A DNA stretch of 56,669 nt from Alteribacillus iranensis. Its GTDB lineage: Bacteria; Bacillota; Bacilli; Bacillales; Marinococcaceae. The stretch covers positions 1 to 56,669 of the forward strand of contig NZ_FONT01000010.1 of NCBI RefSeq assembly GCF_900113025.1, read 5' to 3'. The notes beneath the pieces were generated by a model, which had not been told where the DNA came from, did no database searches, and was given only the letters and a program-made list of their open reading frames with translations. Shown here one piece after another: positions 18,312 through 26,470 of the stretch (the stretch's first letter is position 1; every line of letters begins with the position of its first letter). The translations under genes and the position numbers were made by a program.

Positions 18312-18656
18312 TTGTCTATTGCAACAGATCTAGCATCGATCCATGTCCTTTCATCAATTTATAGCAACAGCACTCCTACGAAGTTTTGTGAGGACACAGT
18401 AGCGACCCTTTGTGAAAAAGTGGAGTATATCGACTGGGCAGGAATTTATTTACATAATGGAGAGGAAAAAGTGTTACGGGCACATGCCTCATCACTTCCT
18501 GATAGAAAAATGCAAAGTCAGCTAACGTTTCCGATTAAAAAACAAGACAGGGAGATCGGTACGTTAGTAGTGAAAAGCCAGCAATGGATTGTGTTTGATG
18601 TCACTGACGTATCTACCTTAGAAAAAGTGGCTGCTGCATTAGGGGCATCTCTGTAA
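18312..18656 (+). CDS. GAF domain protein
   Basis: A 114-residue single GAF-like domain: DWAGIYLHNGEEKVLRA...LTFPIKKQDREIGTLVVKS...LEKVAAALGASL. It resembles small stand-alone GAF proteins such as free-methionine-sulfoxide reductases, but the cysteine pattern of that enzyme is not present (only C26 and C34 here), so I call it only a putative ligand-binding protein. TTG start with GAGGAGG 8 nt upstream. A terminator follows. It may be co-transcribed with the preceding small membrane protein (86 bp gap). Confidence 0.75.
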   Translation: MSIATDLASIHVLSSIYSNSTPTKFCEDTVATLCEKVEYIDWAGIYLHNGEEKVLRAHASSLPDRKMQSQLTFPIKKQDREIGTLVVKSQQWIVFDVTDVSTLEKVAAALGASL

Positions 18657-18692
18657 AAAGTTTTGATTGAACGGTCTTTAAAAAGGGGAAGT

Positions 18693-18733
18693 AAGCTTCC
18701 GGTTGTCCAAATGGAGAAACCGGAAGCTTTTTG
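18693..18733 (+). terminator. Terminator after the GAF gene
   Basis: Arms AAGCTTCCGGTT (18693-18704) and AACCGGAAGCTT (18718-18729), perfect over 12 bp, followed by TTTTG. It may also act for convergent pdaA. Confidence 0.85.
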
Positions 18734-18785
18734 TTTACGAATACTAACAATTTTGTTCTTAGCCTAAATATATACCAGCCTTTTT

Positions 18786-19571
18786 TTAAATGGCATCTTC
18801 CGCTTCCATCCAGTCCTCATAAATCAGTTCATCCAAACTTTTAAAGGTATATCCTTGCTTTCGACACTCATCAATTACTTTGCCCAACACATTTGCATTG
18901 TCCTTTGATACAGAATGCAACAGCATGATAGCACCTGGATGAATACGTTTCATAATAGAGTGAAATGCTGCTTTTTCCCCGAGCTGATTACTAGTATCCC
19001 AATCCATATAGGCAAAAGACCAGAATACGTTGATATATCCTAAATCCTGTGTGACAGCGAGCGACCTTTCGTTAAACTTTCCTTGTGGCGGACGTAAATA
19101 ATACATATCTTCCTTTCCCGTTAACTCCTTATATTTATTTTTAACGGCGTCTAATTCCTTTTTTATTGTTTCTTTTGATTTCTCTGGAAGACTCGGATGA
19201 TGCCACGAGTGATTACCAACAATATGACCTTCTGTAGCCATCCTTTTGACTAAATCAGGAGCAGAGTTTAAATAATGTCCCGTAACAAAAAAGGTTGCCG
19301 GAACATCTTTCTCTTTTAAGACATCTAAAATTTTCTCTGTATACCCATTCTCATAACCATTGTCAAATGTCAGGTACAGCGTCTTTTTTTTCGAATTCCC
19401 TATAAATAACCCGCCATACTTATCAAGCAGAACTTTATACGTTTTCTCCGTGTCAGAAGGTTCATTGTCAGGCATCGGTTTGAAGTTCCAATCATAGACC
19501 TCCTCTCCGAATACTGAAGTAGGGCTTGCCACTAACATAATTACACTTAAGACTGCGACCCACGCTCTCAT
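18786..19571 (-). CDS. pdaA: Peptidoglycan N-acetylmuramic acid deacetylase PdaA
   Basis: Polysaccharide deacetylase needed to make muramic-delta-lactam in the spore cortex. It has a signal peptide (about 1-22, ending VFG) and the PdaA variant of the first catalytic motif, TFDNGYENG (D70, N71), in place of TFDDG. Metal-binding H121 and H125 stand in HSWHHPS, then RPPQGKF and the final LLHS. 261 residues, like B. subtilis PdaA (263). It has no close co-directional neighbour. A GAATA/CATA pair about 50 bp upstream vaguely fits a sigma-G promoter, but I do not rely on it. Confidence 0.94.
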   Translation of the reverse strand: MRAWVAVLSVIMLVASPTSVFGEEVYDWNFKPMPDNEPSDTEKTYKVLLDKYGGLFIGNSKKKTLYLTFDNGYENGYTEKILDVLKEKDVPATFFVTGHYLNSAPDLVKRMATEGHIVGNHSWHHPSLPEKSKETIKKELDAVKNKYKELTGKEDMYYLRPPQGKFNERSLAVTQDLGYINVFWSFAYMDWDTSNQLGEKAAFHSIMKRIHPGAIMLLHSVSKDNANVLGKVIDECRKQGYTFKSLDELIYEDWMEAEDAI

Positions 19572-19765
19572 ATCTTTCCTCCGTGTTTTTAATGGTAGGT
19601 TATGTTACTTTGCTTATAATATTCTGGAATAATTTCATGTTTAAATGTGCACAGGTCTGTTCGGCTTTTTTGTAGGTTGAATGACACTATATGAGAATCG
19701 GATTGCTATCAGATGGGCAGCAGGCTGGTTGACGTGAATCCTTAAAGAGCGTATGGAAAGGAAGA

Positions 19766-19794
19766 AGAAGCCCCGCCATTGTAAGGGGGCTTCT
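19766..19794 (-). terminator. Terminator of the phosphatase/MATE/OsmC operon
   Basis: Arms AGAAGCCCC (19766-19774) and GGGGCTTCT (19786-19794). On the minus strand TTCTTCC follows, a moderate T-tract. Confidence 0.6.
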
Positions 19795-19840
19795 CCTATG
19801 GATATAGACACAAACGAGGGAAAGGAAACTTTCACGTCAT

Positions 19841-20467
19841 TCATACGTTCACGTGGTCAGTCTTTTTTGTCATTAAGTGAGGATATTGATTAATGTAGTG
19901 AATCGTTAATCTGTTATCTCGCCAGCTCAACTTGGAAATACCAGTATTGTGGATAAGAAATGGTCTGTGTAGTTTATTCCATTCTTCGCCCGCTAATAAG
20001 TACATAAGAAAAATGGTTAAAAATCCCCCATGTGAAACGACAGCTGCAGTTTCTTTATTCTTTATGGCACGTAAAAGCTCATAAAAACGTCGACAACGCT
20101 CCGTAATTTCTTCTTCTGTTTCTGTCCCCTCTATACCGCTTTGCAAGATACTTTTCTCTCTCACCTGTGGATACATCTCATAAATCATTCGTCTGTCTTT
20201 TCCTTGCAGAGGTCCTAAGTTTATTTCTCGTACGAAAGGGATGATTTGAGCTTGTGTATCCTGATACTTTTCTACTGCTTTTACAGTATCTTTAGCCCTT
20301 ATTAAATCACTGCTATATAAGTAATCAAAAGAGACATCTGCTAAATACTCTCCTAATAATGCCGCCTGCTTTTTCCCTTTCTCTGTTAATACCACATCTT
20401 GACACCCTTGAATGGTTCGAGAGATATTCCCCATGGATTCTGCGTGACGGATTAAATATATTTCCAT
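19841..20467 (-). CDS. Histidine phosphatase family protein (phosphoglycerate mutase-like)
   Basis: A 208-residue protein with the RH(G/A)E motif at the N-terminus (MEIYLIRHAESMGN), the second conserved Arg/Glu region (SSDLIRAKDTVKAV, VREINLGPLQGKDRR) and the second catalytic His in VVSHGGFLTIFL. It is probably a phosphatase acting on a small phosphorylated metabolite; the substrate cannot be told. It is the third gene of a probable operon OsmC-MATE-phosphatase with gaps of 47 and 39 bp. Confidence 0.85.
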   Translation of the reverse strand: MEIYLIRHAESMGNISRTIQGCQDVVLTEKGKKQAALLGEYLADVSFDYLYSSDLIRAKDTVKAVEKYQDTQAQIIPFVREINLGPLQGKDRRMIYEMYPQVREKSILQSGIEGTETEEEITERCRRFYELLRAIKNKETAAVVSHGGFLTIFLMYLLAGEEWNKLHRPFLIHNTGISKLSWRDNRLTIHYINQYPHLMTKKTDHVNV

Positions 20468-20506
20468 ACCCCTTCCCCCCTCATTGCTTATGAACGAACA
20501 GTTCGA

Positions 20507-21871
20507 TTAATTGGTATTTCTTTGTTCGTCAGAGAAAATGTCTATCTTTCTCCAATTTCCGAACCGATAATAAAGTGCGGCAATTATACTACTCACAATA
20601 AAGCTTGCGCCAATCCCGATAGCTATCCCATTTTCCCCAATCCAAGAAGAAAAAGCCCATGCTAAAGGAAAACGAAGCACCCAAAAAGATACAATGTTTA
20701 ACACCAATACTTGCACCATAGCCCCCGAGGAACGAACAATTCCATTAAGAACAAAGTTAATTCCTAAGAAAGGGTAAAAGAAAGCGATTATTTTAAGATA
20801 GGTTGCTCCATACCTTATCGTTTCAGGATCATCGACAAACATGCTCATCAATAATTCTGCGGAAAGAAACACAAGTAAACTGATTAGTAACGACACGCTT
20901 AAAATCAGCATCAGACCACTTTTTACAATGTCGCTGACACGATTCCACTTATCCGCTCCGATATTCTGTCCGGACATACTTGTGATGGCTGACCCTAACG
21001 TCGTCGCCGGCATCATAATAAGGCTGTCAATTCGTTGCGCTGCACCGTATCCAGCGATAACTGTTTCTCCAAATGAAGTGACTACCGTCATAATAGCTAA
21101 AATTCCACCGGAGATCGCCATCATGGAAAACCCTGAGGGCAGTCCCAATTTAAATATTCTCATGAATTCAGTCCACGGGGGTGGAGAAGGAATCGTGAAA
21201 GGTAACCCTTTTTTCAAAATAGAATATATCACACCATATAAAAAAGCTGTCCCTTGTGATATAACCGTGGCAATCGCTGCCCCTTCCATACCTAAATCCC
21301 AAACACTAATGAACAAGGGATCGAGCACAGTGTTCAATATTACTGCTAATGAAATAAAGCGAAGCGGTGTCCTACTGTCACCTACGGCCCTAAGTACAGT
21401 TCCGATAAAGTTATAACCAAATAAAAAAACAATCCCTAAAAAGTTAATTCGAAGATAACTGGCGGCCATCGGTAAAATGCTGGACGGAGTCCCCATCCAA
21501 CTTAAAATATACGGTGCTAAAATAAATCCGACAATGCCTAAAAATATAGAAAGAACACCCAGCACAAAAACAAAGGCATTTAATGAAACTTTTAAACCTT
21601 CTTCGTCATTCGCACCACGTCGCTGAGATAAAACAGTGAGTGTAGAACTGTTAATACCAATGATAAACGATAGAATGGTAAATATTACCGTTGATGAGAT
21701 GGAAACCGCTCCCAAGGCCTCAGCACCTAGCAAATTACCTACCCAGAGACTGTCAATTATTTGGTAAGAACTTTGAAGCAGGTTACCAAGGAAGATTGGC
21801 GCAGAAAAAAGAATCATTTTGTTCATGATGCTTCCTTCTGTAAAATCAAGTTGTTGTTTATTGACTCCCAT
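20507..21871 (-). CDS. MATE family efflux transporter
   Basis: Cation-coupled drug/metabolite exporter of 454 residues with about 12 membrane segments in two related halves. It shows the MATE N-terminus FTEGSIMNKMILFSAPIFLGNLLQSSYQIIDSLWVGNLLG and the second-half GLPSGFSMMAISGGI. Substrate unknown; Na+ coupling would be plausible in a halophile but is inference. GGGGAG precedes the ATG. It lies in the middle of the OsmC-MATE-phosphatase unit. Confidence 0.9.
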   Translation of the reverse strand: MGVNKQQLDFTEGSIMNKMILFSAPIFLGNLLQSSYQIIDSLWVGNLLGAEALGAVSISSTVIFTILSFIIGINSSTLTVLSQRRGANDEEGLKVSLNAFVFVLGVLSIFLGIVGFILAPYILSWMGTPSSILPMAASYLRINFLGIVFLFGYNFIGTVLRAVGDSRTPLRFISLAVILNTVLDPLFISVWDLGMEGAAIATVISQGTAFLYGVIYSILKKGLPFTIPSPPPWTEFMRIFKLGLPSGFSMMAISGGILAIMTVVTSFGETVIAGYGAAQRIDSLIMMPATTLGSAITSMSGQNIGADKWNRVSDIVKSGLMLILSVSLLISLLVFLSAELLMSMFVDDPETIRYGATYLKIIAFFYPFLGINFVLNGIVRSSGAMVQVLVLNIVSFWVLRFPLAWAFSSWIGENGIAIGIGASFIVSSIIAALYYRFGNWRKIDIFSDEQRNTN

Positions 21872-21918
21872 TCAGCCTACTCCCCTGTTCCATGGTGTAT
21901 GTACACACGCCAAAATAA

Positions 21919-22299
21919 TTATTTCATTTCAAATGTCTCGGTAATTTCAATACTGTTCATCACGGACTGGACCATAGAACAATTTTTCTTCGTCCATTCT
22001 AAGTTCTTCTTCATTTGAGTTTCAGATACACCTTCTGCTTCCACAATAAAATGCATATGGACTTTTTCTATTTGACGAGCCCCTTCTTCACTTCTTGTAA
22101 CATCTGTCTTAATATGGATGTCTTGAACGTTTTGTCTTCTCTTTTCCATGATTTTACGCAAAGTAGACCCGCTGCAAACAGCCAAGGAGGAGACCAACAG
22201 CTGATAAGGTCGGAATCCATATTCATCGTTACTCGACACTTGTAATTCTCCAAAATCTGTTTCTGTCGTAAAAGCTTGTTCTTTCATTGAAAATTCCAT
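21919..22299 (-). CDS. OsmC family protein
   Basis: A 126-residue OsmC/Ohr-superfamily protein. The two redox cysteines are C42 in SSLAVCSGSTL and C107 in WTKKNCSMVQ, the spacing expected of a thiol peroxidase for organic hydroperoxides. The active-site Arg of true Ohr proteins is not obvious, so I keep the general name. AAAGGGGAAG precedes the ATG. It is first in an apparent three-gene operon with the MATE transporter and phosphatase. Confidence 0.87.
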   Translation of the reverse strand: MEFSMKEQAFTTETDFGELQVSSNDEYGFRPYQLLVSSLAVCSGSTLRKIMEKRRQNVQDIHIKTDVTRSEEGARQIEKVHMHFIVEAEGVSETQMKKNLEWTKKNCSMVQSVMNSIEITETFEMK

Positions 22300-22627
22300 A
22301 CCTATCTTCCCCTTTCAATTTATAAGCTATCTATTTTGAGAATTTCTGAAGATGTCTAAAAAAGGTGTTATCAGCGGAGACGTACTCTGCTTTTCCCATA
22401 GACGCAAGTCACGCAACAATTCAATCTTTTGTGTAAGACTCCTGACTTGTTTGAAAATATCAGGCATTTTGCACTTCTTTATCATTGTACTTTGAACCTT
22501 TATTAATGATAACAAAATAAGCCAACTTTTACCTCGTTATTGCCTGATAAATACCTTGAATGAGAGAAAAGTCACTTTCCTATGTAAAGCTGACCTTGGT
22601 ACTTAACAAATATGACCCTTTCTAAAA
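22300..22627. other. Gene-free stretch upstream of the OsmC gene
   Basis: I see no convincing gene. A 62-codon minus-strand frame (22327-22515) has no ribosome binding site and no recognisable family. The left part presumably holds the promoter of the OsmC operon, but no clear -35/-10 pair stands out. Confidence 0.5.
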
Positions 22628-22748
22628 AAAGAAATGCCCCCCCTCCATCAAACATGTCAAGGGACTTCTCCAGCTATTCCTTCTTAAAAGCTTTCCCTAG
22701 GAGATGTCCCTCTCCTGCCTGAACGGAGGATTCATTTGGCATTTCTTT
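22628..22748 (-). terminator. 121-nt nested hairpin, terminator of the VLRF1 gene
   Basis: Four nested pairings: 22628-22638 with 22738-22748 (11 bp); CCTCC 22642-22646 with GGAGG 22725-22729; AGGGAC 22660-22665 with GTCCCT 22706-22711; TCTCC 22667-22671 with GGAGA 22700-22704; with a further AGCT/AGCT at the tip. On the minus strand the outer arm runs into seven T, so it ends the gene at 22775. It is far longer than an ordinary terminator. Confidence 0.7.
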
Positions 22749-22774
22749 CCGTAGTATTTTTTATTGTTATCCCA

Positions 22775-23578
22775 CTATCTGATTTCTTCTTTATATACCT
22801 CATTTAAAATTTCATGTGCTTGCTTTGATATTAAATTCTTCGGAATATGACCCAGAATTTTTGCTCCTAAGTGTTGCTCGATATCTTGAGTATACTCTTT
22901 GTCACCAATTAAATAAATTCCTTCTAAACTTCTATTTTTTATTTCCTTATCAAGTTGAGGAGCTAATTTTTTATACCAACGCTGGCGGTTTTCATCAAAT
23001 CGTCTTTGGACTTCGTCTACTTGAGTGGAGCCGGAAGCTGTGACATTCATATCTGCATTCCCTTCATAACGTCTCCAATCCTCAGAATCAACATCCCAGT
23101 GAAAGACCTTTTCCTCGCGTACTTCTCCAAGAGCAGTGTCTAAGAGGACTACTTCATTTTTTTGTACTAAAAGCATTCCTGCTGCCGGAAACTTCGTGTG
23201 AAGCTGTTCTAATTGATCAATCACTGGTTGCTTTTCCCAATGAAAAGAAGTTTCTACAGGGACTTGAAGTATTTTTTCTTCATGAAATGACTCATCGGCG
23301 GAGGCCATAAATACAAAGCTTTTTTTCATATTGGATTGCTGATCGTAAATGGATCGATTTGCCACCTCTGCTAAATTTTTAAGGGCCTTGCGTTCGTCCT
23401 TTGTTCCGTCTTGCTCCACATATTCTTCTATTTTTTTCAACCCATTTTTCAAGCGAATTTTCCATTCACCACTGTGTTGATCACCGTCTCCAAAATCCGT
23501 GTTTAAATATATCGTGAGAATTCCCATGTCATCCTGCTGAGATTTATAACTTTTTAGCTCATTTGGCAATGCCATCAT
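22775..23578 (-). CDS. VLRF1 family aeRF1-type release-factor-like protein
   Basis: A 267-residue protein that I assign to the bacterial VLRF1 family, relatives of archaeal/eukaryotic release factor 1. It shows an N-terminal domain with LTIYLNTDFGDGDQHSGEWKIRLKNGLKKIEEY, a middle domain containing LVQKNEVVLLDTALGEV, and a C-terminal VDEVQRRFDENRQRWYKKLAPQLDKEIK...GIYLIGDKEYTQDIEQHL. The basis is recall of the family pattern; the ribosome-related role is proposed, not shown. AGGAGG precedes a double ATG. It stands alone with its own terminator. Confidence 0.7.
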   Translation of the reverse strand: MMALPNELKSYKSQQDDMGILTIYLNTDFGDGDQHSGEWKIRLKNGLKKIEEYVEQDGTKDERKALKNLAEVANRSIYDQQSNMKKSFVFMASADESFHEEKILQVPVETSFHWEKQPVIDQLEQLHTKFPAAGMLLVQKNEVVLLDTALGEVREEKVFHWDVDSEDWRRYEGNADMNVTASGSTQVDEVQRRFDENRQRWYKKLAPQLDKEIKNRSLEGIYLIGDKEYTQDIEQHLGAKILGHIPKNLISKQAHEILNEVYKEEIR

Positions 23579-23738
23579 TCAAGTCCTCCTCTTCTATCTT
23601 CTGCATGTCATGAAGCTAACTTCTAATTGTATATTTCCTCAATGAATTCCTATATAAACATATACTCTGTACATGAAAGAATCCTTAGTATTCGGCAAAA
23701 AAACGAGAGTAAATCATACCTTTTCCTAAAATGAAAAA

Positions 23739-23778
23739 GCTGTAAGTACCTCTCATTGAAAGGAGAGGCCCTTACAGC
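23739..23778 (-). terminator. Terminator of the YtxH-like gene
   Basis: Arms GCTGTAAG (23739-23746) and CTTACAGC (23771-23778) enclose a further CCTCTC/GAGAGG stem. TTTTTCATTTT follows on the minus strand. Confidence 0.85.
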
Positions 23779-23797
23779 ATTCGTACATAATCAATAT

Positions 23798-24193
23798 TTA
23801 TTCCTCATGAGAGACAGAAGGTTCTTCTGAAGAATTGGTTTGTTTCTTCATGTCCCTCAATTCTGAGGCTGTTTGCTGAGTCGTATCCTTCACCGACTTC
23901 GTTACATCACGCAAATGGCCAGCTTTTTCAGAGATCACTTGTATATCTTGATTTGCCGTTTTTAATAAATGTGAGAACTCATTTGATGCATTTTTGATCT
24001 GAGTAAGAATCTCTTCACGATTATCTGCAATAAATGAAGTCGTATGGTTAATCTGGGTTATCGCTTGTTTCGCTCCCTTTATGACTGTTGCACGAGCTTT
24101 TTTATTAAGAGCAAGCGCTAACACAGACGCTCCTCCAATCGCTGCTCCCATTATTATACCCTTGTTATTACTCTGTTTTTCATTCTTATCCAT
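23798..24193 (-). CDS. YtxH-like general-stress-type protein
   Basis: A 131-residue protein with a short Gly/Ala-rich N-terminal membrane segment (GIIMGAAIGGASVLALAL) followed by a long amphipathic, coiled-coil-like region and an acidic tail. This is the YtxH-like layout found in several Bacillus stress proteins. AAAGGTGG stands 8 nt before the ATG at 24193; the earlier GTG at 24205 overlaps that site. I found no sigma-B promoter on its strand. Function unknown. Confidence 0.75.
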   Translation of the reverse strand: MDKNEKQSNNKGIIMGAAIGGASVLALALNKKARATVIKGAKQAITQINHTTSFIADNREEILTQIKNASNEFSHLLKTANQDIQVISEKAGHLRDVTKSVKDTTQQTASELRDMKKQTNSSEEPSVSHEE

Positions 24194-24275
24194 ATAAAAG
24201 ACCACCTTTTTCTAAAATTTTTTAGATGATTTCTTTGTTTATATAAATTAATTTCTGCGTATCTTTATTAAATAG

Positions 24276-24300
24276 GTTTATAAATATAGAATGTGGGTAT
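24276..24300 (+). promoter_or_regulatory. Sigma-B type promoter upstream of the FbpB-like gene
   Basis: GTTTAT (24276-24281), 13-bp spacer, GGGTAT (24295-24300): one mismatch to consensus. It points toward the small gene at 24455, 155 bp downstream. Confidence 0.6.
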
Positions 24301-24388
24301 TTTACTTACATCATGCTATAATTCGAAGGTTTTCGCAAGTATTCAAAATTTAGTAACATTTATATGCACATTTTTGGTACATTTTAAT

Positions 24389-24403
24389 TTATAATAGTTA
24401 TAA
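24389..24403 (+). promoter_or_regulatory. Per-box-like operator before the FbpB-like gene
   Basis: TTATAATAGTTATAA matches TTATAATNATTATAA at all but one fixed position and contains a TATAAT hexamer (24390-24395) that could be the -10 of the gene at 24455. A PerR dimer bound here would cover that promoter. It fits a Per box better than a Fur box. Confidence 0.6.
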
Positions 24404-24454
24404 ACAAATAAATACTTCATTTTTATAATATAAACAATAAGGAAGGGATAAACA

Positions 24455-24619
24455 ATGAGAAAAACGAGACGTACTACCATGGAAGAACTCATTGCAGCGA
24501 ACAAGAAAGAATTAATGGAAGATCCTAAGGCAATTAGTGAGATTGAAGAGAAACTTGAAAATCGTAAAGCAAGAGAAGTCTACATGGAAAGTTTAGAAAA
24601 TAAAAAAATAGTTAATTAA
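24455..24619 (+). CDS. FbpB family small basic protein
   Basis: A 54-residue gene. The protein MRKTRRTTMEELIAANKKEL...EEKLENRKAR has the basic N-terminus and EL...NK.EL.ED..A...IE..LE pattern of FbpB, the small protein that helps the sRNA FsrA in iron-sparing in B. subtilis. GGAAGGG lies 7 nt before the ATG. B. subtilis fbpB is Fur-controlled; here the visible operator is of Per-box type and a sigma-B type promoter lies further upstream. A repeat and terminator follow immediately. The family call is good; the regulatory role is inference. Confidence 0.8.
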   Translation: MRKTRRTTMEELIAANKKELMEDPKAISEIEEKLENRKAREVYMESLENKKIVN

Positions 24620-24780
24620 TAAGAAAATCGCAAGCGCGCTGACTTGCACAGGATGTGCTGACTTTTGCGTTGCAAACAGGACCGTTTGCGCTTTTAGCAA
24701 AAGAACATTCATCTGTGGGCCTCCAGAGCGTCTGGGCGCTGGAGCTCGACATCAATCCATGAAAGTTATACTTTCCTATC
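24620..24780 (+). repeat. Intergenic repeat, copy 2 (GCGCAA...TTGCGCTTTT type)
   Basis: Begins at the stop of the FbpB-like gene. It shares with 987-1110 the start AAGAAAA.CGCAA, the blocks CTTGCACAGGA and TTTGCGCTTTTAGCA, then GGGCGCTGGAGCT and the closing TATACTTTCCTA. Copy 2 has about 35 bp extra in the first hairpin. It contains its own CTCCAG/CTGGAG hairpin. Confidence 0.65.
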
Positions 24781-24793
24781 TTTTAACATTACA

Positions 24794-24819
24794 ACGGAGC
24801 TACATAAGCTCCGTATTTT
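24794..24819 (+). terminator. Terminator after the FbpB-like gene
   Basis: Arms ACGGAGC (24794-24800) and GCTCCGT (24808-24814) followed by ATTTTT on the plus strand. Confidence 0.75.
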
Positions 24820-25706
24820 TATTTCATGCTTTCGTTGTGCTTACTAAACTGTTTGAGTAATAAGTAATAAACAATCTTTTTTCTGGCAAGGTTTCCATTC
24901 AACAAGTAATGTGTCCCATTATCTATCATGATTCTCCTCGCTTTTGGAAAAAGTCTCCCATACTCCTCCATATTGTGCTTCCAATCGACTGTACTATCGT
25001 TAACTCCTTGTAAAATTAGAATATTATCTTCAACTGGAATTTGATTAGACAACTCTTCTTCCCATTGGAACATAGCTTCTACCCATGTAAGATGTAAAAA
25101 CTGACCTTGTAACGGATCTTTTCTCACTTCCTTTATAAATAACTTTGCAGAGGGTTCCCTTGGAAATTTCCTCGGAATTTTATCGAAAAAGGGGGATAGA
25201 AGAGAAGTGAATATTTTACTAACCCACCATTGATTCGAGCGAAGTAAAGGGGCAATTAAACAGACTTCATCAAAAAAATGCTTCTCTCTTTTACGAGTTA
25301 ACAAATTTTCTGCAAGGATGGCGCCTCCGGTACTATGTCCCACCGCGTGGGTAGATGTCACACCGTTGTCTTGTAGCCAATCTAGTACGGCTAACAGACT
25401 TCCTTGATAATGCTTGAAGTGATCAATCTGGAATCGAGCTCCTCCGGAAAGCCCGTGACCAGGTAAGTCAAATACGGTCACCCGGAAACCTTTTTTAACG
25501 AGAAATTGAATTGTTTCTGCATGAGTTCCTGAATGATCAAAAAACCCATGTATGAACAATACGTTATTTTTCCATGAATGTGGTGTGAACATTTGTACCA
25601 TCAGCTTTTTATGATTGTAAGACACCTCGAACCAGTCATGAACGGTGTCCTCTGTCGGCATGCCATATGATTCTGCGTATTTTCTCATATATTGTTCCGT
25701 TATCAC
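24819..25706 (-). CDS. Alpha/beta hydrolase, monoacylglycerol-lipase/lysophospholipase-like
   Basis: A 295-residue serine hydrolase: oxyanion-hole region VLFIHGFFDHSGTH, nucleophile elbow VGHSTGGA, an acidic residue in ILQGVNDSTVDW and the catalytic His in DNGTHYLLNG. This resembles the Hydrolase_4/monoacylglycerol lipase group; the substrate is not certain. Start GTG at 25706 with AAGGGG 8 nt upstream. No signal peptide, so cytosolic. It stands alone and is convergent with the FbpB-like gene. Confidence 0.85.
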   Translation of the reverse strand: MITEQYMRKYAESYGMPTEDTVHDWFEVSYNHKKLMVQMFTPHSWKNNVLFIHGFFDHSGTHAETIQFLVKKGFRVTVFDLPGHGLSGGARFQIDHFKHYQGSLLAVLDWLQDNGVTSTHAVGHSTGGAILAENLLTRKREKHFFDEVCLIAPLLRSNQWWVSKIFTSLLSPFFDKIPRKFPREPSAKLFIKEVRKDPLQGQFLHLTWVEAMFQWEEELSNQIPVEDNILILQGVNDSTVDWKHNMEEYGRLFPKARRIMIDNGTHYLLNGNLARKKIVYYLLLKQFSKHNESMK

Positions 25707-25906
25707 TTACATAGCCCCTTGCCTATATTTCTTATTGCTAATTATAATATTGGCTAATTTACACGTTATTATAAGAGGCCCAAACCCAATCCTTCGGAAT
25801 AATTTTTCACAACTTACCTAGGGAAACTTGGCCTCACAATTACAGTTTAAACCACTTCAAGTCAATATTCTCTTAAACGAAGCCAAAAATATTTTTAATA
25901 AAAAAA

Positions 25907-25934
25907 GCCGCCTTCTATTTTATATGAAGGCGGC
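25907..25934 (-). terminator. Terminator of the ferritin-like gene
   Basis: Perfect 9-bp GC-rich arms GCCGCCTTC (25907-25915) and GAAGGCGGC (25926-25934). Seven T follow on the minus strand. Confidence 0.92.
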
Positions 25935-25942
25935 CTTATTAA

Positions 25943-26377
25943 TTATTGCATACGTGGATCAGCTAATAAACGATCCATCTCTTCCATATGACCCGTTTCA
26001 TCGGCAATTAAGTCCTCAATTTTCACCTGCAGCTCAATTAAACCTAGTTCTTCCGCTTGCTGTACTCGTTTTTTATAGCGTTCAATTGTTTCTTTTTCAG
26101 CTTGTCGTGCATTTTCAAGCATCTCTTTCACATCAGTAGTTTCTTTTACTTCAGCTGGAGTCGTAGTCGGTGTTCCACCGAGCACTTTTATTTTTTCTGA
26201 TAAATAAAGGGCATGGCCTAATTCATCTGACGTTTCTTCTTCAAAAAACGGTTTTAGTACTTGGCGGTACATCCCACTAACTACCGCTGCGTAATTCGTG
26301 TACATGATCACAGATGCATATTCATTGGCCAAATCTTCATTTAAACCGTCAATTAGTTCTTTCGTTTTCTGATCCAT
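25943..26377 (-). CDS. Ferritin-like domain protein (bacterioferritin/DPS-like)
   Basis: A 144-residue four-helix bundle. Di-iron ligand motifs are visible: E20 in NEYASVIMY, E52/H55 in SDELGH, and E127/H130 in DETGH. The N-terminal LIDGLNEDLANEYASVIMYTNYA is typical of small ferritin-like or bacterioferritin-related proteins. It probably stores or detoxifies iron and limits Fenton chemistry. A near-perfect sigma-B promoter (26471-26496) reads into it, so it is probably induced by general stress. Strong terminator after it. Confidence 0.87.
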   Translation of the reverse strand: MDQKTKELIDGLNEDLANEYASVIMYTNYAAVVSGMYRQVLKPFFEEETSDELGHALYLSEKIKVLGGTPTTTPAEVKETTDVKEMLENARQAEKETIERYKKRVQQAEELGLIELQVKIEDLIADETGHMEEMDRLLADPRMQ

Positions 26378-26470
26378 TTACGGATACCTCCTTCAATAAA
26401 ATCGAAATGTTTTAGTTGGATTCGTCGTGAATGTTTGATACGTGTAATGGTGATTCATCCATAAATAGTA

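Noticed and set aside
19641-19844. 67-codon minus-strand frame after the phosphatase gene
   Set aside because: It spans the terminator hairpin at 19766-19794, which would not be expected inside a gene.
22327-22515. 62-codon minus-strand frame upstream of the OsmC gene
   Set aside because: No ribosome binding site or recognisable domain; more probably untranslated leader.
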